Assembly: GCA_023416315.1 (NCBI GenBank)
Contig: JAEZIA010000145.1
Coordinates: 1 to 13,751, forward strand
Direction of reading: 5' to 3'
Length of the DNA: 13,751 nt
Source of the DNA: Actinomycetes bacterium
GTDB lineage: Bacteria > Actinomycetota > Actinomycetes > Mycobacteriales > Mycobacteriaceae
Position 1 is the first letter of the stretch. Each line of letters opens with the position of its first letter. Below are positions 1-6,436 of the stretch, in pieces. Both the position numbers and the translations under genes were made by a program. The notes below the pieces were generated by a model, which saw only the letters and a list, made by a program, of their open reading frames with translations, was not told the origin of the DNA and did no database searches.

Positions 1-41
1 GGGTCTCCTGCGTTGGCACGACGGCCACACTACCGCCGCGG

Positions 42-1301
42 GTGGCCTACATTCGGCTCGTGAACCGGCGGGACCTGGAGTTCAGCTGCGCGGTCATCGC
101 GGTCGGACTGCTCGCCGGGCTCGCCGGCGCCGCGACCACGCTGCTGTTGCATGCCGTCGAGCACCTCACGTTCCACTACTCCTTCGGGTCGCTGCTCGAC
201 GGCGTCACCGATTCGAGCCCGGCGCGGCGCGCGCTCGGGCCGACGATCGGCGGGGCGCTGGCCGGCCTGGGGTGGTGGCTGCTGCGACGACGGACTCGGG
301 TGCCGTCGGTGTCCGACGCCATCGGCGCCCCCGGATCGCTGCCGCGGCTGGCGTTGTCGCTCGACGCCGCGCTTCAGGTGCTGCTCGTCGGGTCCGGCGC
401 CTCGCTCGGCCGGGAAGGCGCACCGCGGCAGTTCGCCGCCGCGCTCGGCGATGCGGGCACCTCGCGGTGGTCGCTGACGGCGAGCGATCGCCGGATTCTG
501 CTGGGGTGTGCGGCGGGCGCGGGGTTGGCGGCGGTGTACAGCGTGCCGATCGGCGGCGCGCTGTTCGCGATTCAGATCGTGCTGCGCGCCTGGAGCCTGC
601 GCACGGTCGGGACCGCGCTGATCACCTCAGCCATCGCGGTCGCGGTGGCCGCCCCGGTCACCCACCTCGACGTCCCGCTGCACTGGCCCGACCCCGATTT
701 GTCCTACCTGTTGACCGGCGTCGCGGTGTTGGTCTCCCCGCTCGCACTGGCGGCGGGCCGGGGCTTCACCCGGCTGATGGAGGTCGCGAAGGCGCACCGG
801 GTCGGGGATTCGTGGCTGCTGATCCCGGCGATCGCCTGCGCCGGGCTGCTGGTCGGGGTGCTCTCGCAGTGGTGGCCCGAACTGCCCGGCAACGGCAAGA
901 GCGTGCTGACCGTCAGCGTCGCCTCGGGCCTGACCCTGTCCTCGGCGGCGATCATCCTGTTCCTCAAGCCGCTGGTGACCGCGGTGTTCCTGCGCGCGGG
1001 TGCGGTCGGCGGAATGCTGACTCCCGCGCTGGCCACCGGCGCGGCGATGGGCTCGGTGCTGGCGGTGGCGGTGAACACCTGGACGCCGGTCACGGTCAGC
1101 GTGCCCGCGGTATCGCTGGCCTGCGCCGCGGGCGTGCTGGCCGTGACCCAGGGCGCGCCGGTGTGGGCCGCGCTGTTCGTGTGGGAGCTGGCCCGGCCGC
1201 CGTGGTGGTTGTTGATCGTTTTCGCCGTCGCCGCGGGTGCCGCCAGTCTGCTCGACCGCCGGCTGCGGCAGCGCACTGACAACGGCCGTCGCATCGGGTA
1301 G
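42..1301 (+). CDS. ClC-family chloride channel/transporter
   Basis: Integral membrane protein of 419 residues that should move chloride or another small anion across the cytoplasmic membrane. The ClC selectivity and gating segments are visible: GREGAP at residues 123-128, with E125 in the position of the external gating glutamate, and GGMLTP at 323-328, matching the third ClC signature. Alternating hydrophobic segments run the whole length. The first signature (GSGIP in the E. coli protein) is not recognisable; the aligned stretch near 85-90 reads RTRVPS. The internal proton glutamate following the NAPL-type helix appears to be replaced: the aligned residues are Q178 and I179. The GTG start is the first in the visible frame, but the frame is open to the left edge, so a start outside the window is possible; GTG at 60 is another option. 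The methyltransferase gene begins 9 bp after its stop. Family assignment is secure, ion and mechanism are not. Confidence 0.85.
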   Translation: MAYIRLVNRRDLEFSCAVIAVGLLAGLAGAATTLLLHAVEHLTFHYSFGSLLDGVTDSSPARRALGPTIGGALAGLGWWLLRRRTRVPSVSDAIGAPGSLPRLALSLDAALQVLLVGSGASLGREGAPRQFAAALGDAGTSRWSLTASDRRILLGCAAGAGLAAVYSVPIGGALFAIQIVLRAWSLRTVGTALITSAIAVAVAAPVTHLDVPLHWPDPDLSYLLTGVAVLVSPLALAAGRGFTRLMEVAKAHRVGDSWLLIPAIACAGLLVGVLSQWWPELPGNGKSVLTVSVASGLTLSSAAIILFLKPLVTAVFLRAGAVGGMLTPALATGAAMGSVLAVAVNTWTPVTVSVPAVSLACAAGVLAVTQGAPVWAALFVWELARPPWWLLIVFAVAAGAASLLDRRLRQRTDNGRRIG

Positions 1302-1310
1302 AAGGACGAG

Positions 1311-2330
1311 GTGGACATTCAGCGGGCCATGGCGCGCCGGCTGCTCCGGCGTTCGGTCGCCACCGGCGAGATCGCCCTGCCGGCGGTGCCGGGCATGCTC
1401 GAGGAGTACGTCTCGATGTGCGCCACCCTGTTCGCGACGCTGGGCAGCGAGTTCAGCGCCGAGCAACTCGACGAGCTGCGCGGCATTCTGCGTGACCAGC
1501 TGACCGAGGCGTTCACCGCCTCGCCCCGCTCGGAGATCGTGATCTCCTATAACGCTCCGGTCGGGACGGTCGTCAACTATCTCGTCAAGAGCCGATGGTG
1601 GTCGGTCGACGCGGCCTACGAGAACTGGATCGCCACCCGCGAGCCGCCGCTGTTCGGTTCCGAACCCGACGCGCGGGTGTGGGCGCTGGCCGCCGAGGAG
1701 GCCGACCCCGGCTCCTGTCCGATCCTCGATCTGGGCGGCGGGACCGGCCGCAATGCGCTGGCGCTGGCCCGCCGCGGCCATCCTGTCGACGTGGTCGAGA
1801 TGACGACGTCGTTCGCCGAAAGCATCAGCGCCGCCGCGCAGAGTGAGTCGCTGACCGTGCGGGTGCTGCAGCGCGACATCTTCGCGACGCGCGACGATCT
1901 GCGCCGCGATTACCGTCTGATTTTGCTGTCGGAGGTGGTGTCGGACTTCCGGTCGACCGACCAGCTACGCGGCGTCTTTGAACTCGCCGCGCACTGCCTG
2001 GCGCCGGGCGGTCGGCTGGTGTTCAACGCGTTCGTCGCCCACCGCGACTACACCCCCGACGAGGCGGCGCTCCAGCTGGGCCAACAGTGCTACACCACAA
2101 TCTTCACCCAGCCGCAGATCGCCGCCGCGCTGGTCGGGTTTCCGCTGGCCCTGGTGTCGGACGAGTCGGTCTACGAGTACGAGAAGGCTCATCTGGCGCC
2201 GGAACACTGGCCGCCGACCAGTTGGTACGCCGAATGGGTCAGCGGTCAGGACGTCTTCGATGTGCCCCGGGACGAACGCCCGATCGAGATGCGATGGCTG
2301 GTGTACGAGGCGCACCGTCCGAGGGCGTGA
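1311..2330 (+). CDS. class I SAM-dependent methyltransferase
   Basis: Cytoplasmic protein of 339 residues. The SAM-binding motif I is clear (ILDLGGGTGRN, residues 138-148), followed by an acidic residue at the end of strand 2 (E163), a strand-4 region near 201-213 (LILLSEVVSDF) and a LAPGGRLVF motif at 230-238 typical of class I methyltransferases. Residues 1-120 form a separate helical N-terminal region I do not recognise. The substrate cannot be read from the sequence; the C-terminal region, rich in Trp and Tyr (WPPTSWYAEW), probably caps the active site. The GTG start is supported by AAGGA just upstream (1303-1307). The 9-bp gap after the ClC gene suggests co-transcription, but no functional link between the two is known to me. 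The methyltransferase fold is confident; anything more specific would be a guess. Confidence 0.85.
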   Translation: MDIQRAMARRLLRRSVATGEIALPAVPGMLEEYVSMCATLFATLGSEFSAEQLDELRGILRDQLTEAFTASPRSEIVISYNAPVGTVVNYLVKSRWWSVDAAYENWIATREPPLFGSEPDARVWALAAEEADPGSCPILDLGGGTGRNALALARRGHPVDVVEMTTSFAESISAAAQSESLTVRVLQRDIFATRDDLRRDYRLILLSEVVSDFRSTDQLRGVFELAAHCLAPGGRLVFNAFVAHRDYTPDEAALQLGQQCYTTIFTQPQIAAALVGFPLALVSDESVYEYEKAHLAPEHWPPTSWYAEWVSGQDVFDVPRDERPIEMRWLVYEAHRPRA

Positions 2331-2387
2331 GCTGGCAACCGACCTCTATACCCATTCCGGGCGCTGGCAACTCGCTGCGGGGAAAAC

Positions 2388-2427
2388 TCTCAGGCGCAGT
2401 CTTTACCCTTATCAGCCTCCTCTCAGG
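2388..2427 (+). promoter_or_regulatory. candidate response-regulator box (PhoP-like direct repeats)
   Basis: Three copies of a T[CA]TCAG core occur at 2388-2394 (TCTCAGG), 2410-2416 (TATCAGC) and 2421-2427 (TCTCAGG). Their starts are 22 and 11 bp apart, so all lie on the same helix face. The last two form a 7-bp direct repeat with a 4-bp spacer, the architecture remembered for mycobacterial PhoP (consensus TCACAGC, each half 5/7 here). The last repeat abuts a candidate -10 hexamer, where an activator would replace a -35 element. MprA or another OmpR-family regulator is an equal alternative. Confidence 0.3.
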
Positions 2428-2433
2428 TATCGT
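2428..2433 (+). promoter_or_regulatory. candidate -10 hexamer for the exported-protein operon
   Basis: TATCGT fits the mycobacterial TANNNT -10 consensus and lies 39 bp upstream of the ATG at 2473. No convincing -35 hexamer sits at 16-19 bp spacing, consistent with an activator-dependent promoter if the repeats just upstream are real. Confidence 0.3.
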
Positions 2434-2455
2434 TTGCGTAGCCGATGCCGCAAAC
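2432..2455. repeat. perfect 7-bp inverted repeat with 10-bp loop
   Basis: GTTTGCG (2432-2438) is matched by its exact reverse complement CGCAAAC (2449-2455) around a 10-bp spacer. It overlaps the candidate -10 and early transcribed region, 17 bp before the start codon at 2473. It could be a repressor operator or a short 5' UTR hairpin. There is no T-run, so it is not an intrinsic terminator for the methyltransferase gene. Confidence 0.4.
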
Positions 2456-2472
2456 ACGAGTAGGGAGACGGC

Positions 2473-3498
2473 ATGCGACGGGCGCTGGGGCCATTCCTCA
2501 CTACAGGGGTGGCACTCGTGGCGGCGACTGTGGTCGTGGCCAACCCCCTCGCGCCGCCATCCAGGGACATGCAGATTTCGACTACTCAGCTGTCGACCAG
2601 TCCCGACCTGCTCAGCCCGTCCGATAAATCCCTGCTCAGCGCCCTCACGCCACAGTTGGCGGCTGCCGGGATCGGTCCTGCACTCGCGCAAATTCTGGCC
2701 GCGCTGGCCGCCGATGCCGATCGCATCAGCCGCGAAGTCAGCTCGGAGACCGGCACCGCGCCGCCGCTGACCGTCGCCCTCGCCGAGCAAACCGCCTACC
2801 GGCCCGAGCCCGCCGCCCCGTCGTTCATCGAGTCGACCAACGCCGCACTGGCGGCCCCCGCCAACTTTGCCTCGGAGGTCGTCAGCTCCGAGGTCGTGTC
2901 GGTGATCAACGGCCTGGTGGCCGACACCGGCTACCTCGGCGGGAAGGTCGTCGAGGCGGCCTTCGCCGTGGTGGACGTGATCATCCGTGTGCCGCAGTTC
3001 GTCCTCACGGCGGTCCTGGACCTGCTCCACGGTGATTTCGCCGGCGTGGTGAAGACGATCCAAAACGCTGTGCGCGCGTTCTGGGGACCGGGCCTGATCA
3101 TTCTCGACGGCATCCGCGACGTGCTCTACGGCCGGCGTGCACCGGCGGTCCCGCCGCCCGCCGCGCTCAAGGCTCTGGTCGGCGCGGCCACCCCCAGTAA
3201 GAACACCGAGGCCCCGCCGCCCAGCACCGAACCGTCCTCCGGCGACACGACAGCGCCCGCCGGCCGGGAAGGCAAGGCCGGCCCCGCCCGCAAGCGCGAG
3301 AGCGTGCCGTCGCCCGCCAGCCTCAAGCCGACCACCACCTCCGCGGCCACCAAGACGACCGACTCGACCGGCCAGGAGACCGACACCACCACCTCGAAGC
3401 CGCGCAGCAGCAAGCCCGCGACGGGTGCCGGGCACGCGAAGGGCGGGACGGCGCGCGGTGCGAAATCCGCCGCGGGCAGCGGGTCGTCCGCGGGCTGA
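2473..3498 (+). CDS. exported protein of unknown function with S/T/P/K-rich tail (first of tandem pair)
   Basis: Protein of 341 residues. A short basic start (MRR) and a hydrophobic stretch at about 5-24 ending near VVVANPLA look like a Sec signal peptide or uncleaved anchor. The mainly helical core (about 40-220) contains an amphipathic or hydrophobic block at 160-185 and the string IQNAVR at 196-201. From about 225 to the end the protein is low complexity: Pro, Ser, Thr, Ala, Gly with many Lys and Arg, a plausible cell-wall-spanning or O-mannosylated region. I recognise no named domain; it resembles the numerous short-signal exported hypothetical proteins of mycobacteria. ATG at 2473 is supported by AGGGAGA at 2462-2468. 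It is followed 44 bp later by a second gene of similar design, which shares GD[FV]A and IQNAVR in the same order. Function unknown. Confidence 0.75.
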   Translation: MRRALGPFLTTGVALVAATVVVANPLAPPSRDMQISTTQLSTSPDLLSPSDKSLLSALTPQLAAAGIGPALAQILAALAADADRISREVSSETGTAPPLTVALAEQTAYRPEPAAPSFIESTNAALAAPANFASEVVSSEVVSVINGLVADTGYLGGKVVEAAFAVVDVIIRVPQFVLTAVLDLLHGDFAGVVKTIQNAVRAFWGPGLIILDGIRDVLYGRRAPAVPPPAALKALVGAATPSKNTEAPPPSTEPSSGDTTAPAGREGKAGPARKRESVPSPASLKPTTTSAATKTTDSTGQETDTTTSKPRSSKPATGAGHAKGGTARGAKSAAGSGSSAG

Positions 3499-3542
3499 CG
3501 CGAACGTCAGGTGGTGGGTCCCCCTCGGCGAAGGAGCCTGAA

Positions 3543-4475
3543 ATGCCCGTCGGTGTCAGATCGCTCTACCAGACCAGCATCGCGCTCGCGGGGGCAGGTG
3601 CCATCGCGCTGAGCCCGGTGATCCCCAGCCACGACACCCCGGTCCGATCGGTGCACCTGCCGCAGATCCAGCTCACCGATCTGACGGTTCCGGCGCTCGG
3701 GGCGATCCCCTACCAGATCGGCATCAACGCCCTCGGCAACCTCCTCGCGGCGGCACCGATTCTGGTCGGCAGCACCCAGCAGTGCGCGACCTACTGCCTG
3801 GGACCGAACACCCCCGCCCCCGACCCGACCTACGCGCCGTTCACCGGGTGGGGTCTCGTCGGCCTCGGTCAGGGTCTGATCAGCAGTCCCGTTGCCTTCG
3901 TCAGGGCGCTGCAGTCCGGCCAGGACCCCGCCCAGGCGCTGGGCGTCGCGCTGCTCGCCATCCAGGTGCCGATCACCAACACGTTCAGCCTGTTCCTCGC
4001 CCCGCGGGTACCGTCCGGCGGCTTCGAACTGCGGCCCACCCTGGATCGCGCGTTCGCGGCGTACAAGCACGCCGTCGACTACGCGGTCAACATCGGGGCC
4101 CAGGCACTGGTGACCGGCCCGCTGACGGTGCTGGCCGGCACGGTCGAGGGGGCGACGGTGTTCGCCGGAACCCTCGCACAGACCGGGGATGTCGCGGCCG
4201 CGTTCGCCGCGGGCCGCGCACCCATCCAGAACGCGGTGCGGACCGCCACCACCGACCTTGTGGACGAGATCAACGAAGGCCGCGCGACGATCTACGCCGA
4301 TCTCACCGCGGGCCCGGGGGCGACCACCAGGCCGATCCCGACCGTCCCGCCGCCGTCCGGGGCGGCCAAGCGGGCGGCCAAGGACACGTCGGCGAAGGCG
4401 GTGTCCGGCACGTCCAGTGCCAAGAAGAGTGGTGTCGCCGGTTCGAAGCGCGCGCACAAGGCCGCCGCCGGGTAG
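3543..4475 (+). CDS. exported protein of unknown function with Lys/Ala-rich tail (second of tandem pair)
   Basis: Protein of 310 residues. The N-terminus has a hydrophobic segment at about 9-28 (IALAGAGAIALSPV) that looks like an export signal of the type repeated in many mycobacterial hypothetical secreted proteins. A CATYC pair near residues 80-85 could form a disulfide. The middle is Ala, Gly and Thr rich and helical, with GDVA at 215-218 and IQNAVR at 228-233, both also present in the upstream neighbour. The last 40 residues are strongly basic (KRAAK, AKKSG, SKRAHK), recalling in composition the lysine-rich tails of HBHA and HupB, though no repeat unit is shared with them. The start is fixed by a good ribosome site, AAGGAG at 3531-3536, six bases before ATG. 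Its stop lies 1 bp from the lpqW stop on the other strand. Function unknown. Confidence 0.75.
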   Translation: MPVGVRSLYQTSIALAGAGAIALSPVIPSHDTPVRSVHLPQIQLTDLTVPALGAIPYQIGINALGNLLAAAPILVGSTQQCATYCLGPNTPAPDPTYAPFTGWGLVGLGQGLISSPVAFVRALQSGQDPAQALGVALLAIQVPITNTFSLFLAPRVPSGGFELRPTLDRAFAAYKHAVDYAVNIGAQALVTGPLTVLAGTVEGATVFAGTLAQTGDVAAAFAAGRAPIQNAVRTATTDLVDEINEGRATIYADLTAGPGATTRPIPTVPPPSGAAKRAAKDTSAKAVSGTSSAKKSGVAGSKRAHKAAAG

Positions 4476-4476
4476 G

Positions 4477-6390
4477 TTACTGCGGGGCCTTGGCCCATTG
4501 GCCGGCGTCGCCGACGATTCCGACCGGCACCGCACCGCTCAGGCTGACGTTCTGCACGCTCGGGCCGACCGCGACGATCGTGGTGTCTTGCAGGATCGGC
4601 AGGACCGTCGCCAGGTTCCACAGCCGGGGTTCGACGAGGTTGATGACGTCATCGATCTTGGCCGAACCATCAAGGGCGGCTTCGATATTCGGCTGAATGC
4701 TGCGATCGCAGATGCCGGTGAGGTTCGACGGCGCCTGCACCAACGCGCCGGACTCCGGGGCGGGTGCCGGTGGGGCGGTCGGTGTCGTGGTGGTCCCGCT
4801 CGGCGACGGACTCGGTGCCGCGGTCGGCGACGGGCTGCTCGGGCTGGTCGGGGTGGTGGGCGGTGCCGTCGCGACTGCGGTCGCCTCCAGGGCCGGGCAG
4901 CCGTAGCGGGAGGCCAGCAGGGTGGCCAGGTCGCCGCCGGCGGCATGCCAGCCGACGATGGCGTCGACGCGGTTGTTCACCAGCGCGTCGCCGTAGAGCA
5001 CCGGCGGGTCGAGGGCCAGCACGGTGGCGGCGATCCCGACGCTGCGCAGCTGATCGGCCGCGGTGTTGGCGACCGCCACCGAGGTCGGGTCGTTGGCCGC
5101 CACCCCGATCACCAGGGCCAGCGTCTCACCGTCCTTGCTGACCCGGCCGCGGGTGATCTCCGGCGGTCCCGGCTGCGGGCTCGGGGTGCGCGAACCCGCC
5201 GACGGCGGCGGCTGCACCGGCGATTCGGTGGGCGTGCGGTCGATCTGGAAGCCGACCTGCTCGAGCAGTTCCAGCGACCGCTGCGTGCCCAGCGCCGGCG
5301 GCGCGGTGGGCACGTAGCCGGGATCGCTCGGGGCGCGGACCTGAGCCTGGGCCAGGGTGACGGTGTTGTCGCTACCCGCACCCACCGCGGCCAGCAGGTC
5401 GACGTCGAGCAGACCCAGGATCGCTTTGCGGACGGCGGGGTCGGACAGCTTGGGCTCGGACGCGCGCAGCGTCAGCTGCATGACCCGGGGCGTGACGATC
5501 CGGGCGGTGCGCACATCCGGGATGGCCGACAGCTGCGCGAACGCCGCCGCGCCGCCGTGAACCTGAGCGACCTGGGTATCGCCGTTGCGGATCGAATCGG
5601 CCAGCGCGGCAGGCGCCCCGGCGCGGCGGAACAGGATCTGATCCGGGTGGGCAGGCGGCCCCCAGAACCGGTCATTGCGGGCGAGCAGGATCTCGTCGCG
5701 CTGAGGGTCGATGTTGTCCACCCGGAACTGGCCCGCGGTCACCGGCAGCGCGCGGGCCAGGCCCGCCGGGAAGCCGCCCGGCACGTCCTTGACGATGTGG
5801 GCCGGCAGCAGGTCGTTGAACAGCTCCCGCCAGGCCGGGTAGGGCTGGGAGAACGTGACCACGGCCGTCTTGCCACCCTCGATCGACTGCACGCCGGTGA
5901 TCAGGTCGTAGCCCGCCGGATCGACCACCCCGGGCTGGCTGACCATCTGGCGCCACAGGTACCAGAAGTCGTCGGCGGCGATCGGGGCGTTGTCGGTCCA
6001 CGACGCTTCCGGGCGGATCTTGTAGGTGACCGTGAACGGGCTCTCGTTGGTGACCTCGGCGGAGACCAGCAGCGTCGGGTCCATCTCCCAGCGCGAGCCG
6101 GTCGGGGTGGCCGGGTCCGGGATCGGGCGGAACGAGCTGGGCAGCACCAGCGCGCTGATCGCCGCGTTCACCGGCGACTGGTCGGAGAGCAGGTGCGGGT
6201 TGAACCCGGCGCCGATCGAGTCGATGCCCATGATGATCTGGGTGGCGCGCGGCGGCAGCGGAGCGGGCGAATCCGTGGTCTCGGTGCTCTGCGGCGCGGG
6301 CGGCGGGCTGACCGTGCAGGCGGCCGTGACCAGCACCGACACCAACGCAGCCACGGTCGCAAGGCTGCGTCGTCTGTCCGGCACGCCCAT
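4477..6390 (-). CDS. lpqW: LpqW-type lipoprotein (PIM / lipomannan-LAM pathway)
   Basis: Lipoprotein of 637 residues with a solute-binding-protein (DppA/OppA-like) fold. In M. smegmatis LpqW is not a transporter component but promotes entry of PIM4 intermediates into lipomannan/lipoarabinomannan synthesis. The N-terminus has RRR, a hydrophobic stretch and a lipobox ending in C25 (VTAAC), so it should be lipid-anchored outside the membrane. The body (about 50-490) shows SBP features such as the SWTDNAPIAADDF segment. Two Pro/Ser/Thr-rich low-complexity tracts interrupt it, near 400-430 and about 500-545. The ATG at 6390 is used; a GTG two codons later is the only close alternative. It follows typA by 46 bp on the same strand, an order remembered from M. 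tuberculosis (Rv1165-Rv1166), so co-transcription is likely. No permease or ATPase gene is nearby, which argues against a peptide-uptake role. Assignment rests on length, fold and synteny. Confidence 0.9.
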   Translation of the reverse strand: MGVPDRRRSLATVAALVSVLVTAACTVSPPPAPQSTETTDSPAPLPPRATQIIMGIDSIGAGFNPHLLSDQSPVNAAISALVLPSSFRPIPDPATPTGSRWEMDPTLLVSAEVTNESPFTVTYKIRPEASWTDNAPIAADDFWYLWRQMVSQPGVVDPAGYDLITGVQSIEGGKTAVVTFSQPYPAWRELFNDLLPAHIVKDVPGGFPAGLARALPVTAGQFRVDNIDPQRDEILLARNDRFWGPPAHPDQILFRRAGAPAALADSIRNGDTQVAQVHGGAAAFAQLSAIPDVRTARIVTPRVMQLTLRASEPKLSDPAVRKAILGLLDVDLLAAVGAGSDNTVTLAQAQVRAPSDPGYVPTAPPALGTQRSLELLEQVGFQIDRTPTESPVQPPPSAGSRTPSPQPGPPEITRGRVSKDGETLALVIGVAANDPTSVAVANTAADQLRSVGIAATVLALDPPVLYGDALVNNRVDAIVGWHAAGGDLATLLASRYGCPALEATAVATAPPTTPTSPSSPSPTAAPSPSPSGTTTTPTAPPAPAPESGALVQAPSNLTGICDRSIQPNIEAALDGSAKIDDVINLVEPRLWNLATVLPILQDTTIVAVGPSVQNVSLSGAVPVGIVGDAGQWAKAPQ

Positions 6391-6436
6391 CAGAGTAGCG
6401 ATACGACGACGGTCATCGAGTGTGCGCGCAGCGCGG

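Noticed and set aside
2331..2371. 9-bp direct repeat GCTGGCAAC at 2331-2339 and 2363-2371
   Set aside because: Short, 32 bp apart, far from the candidate promoter and without a flanking mobile gene; probably chance.
2432..2455. Intrinsic terminator for the methyltransferase gene
   Set aside because: The stem is only 7 bp with a 10-base loop and no following T-run; an operator or leader hairpin is more likely.
4477..6390. Oligopeptide-uptake substrate-binding protein
   Set aside because: The fold is of that type, but no permease or ATPase genes are near and length, lipobox and position next to typA fit LpqW.
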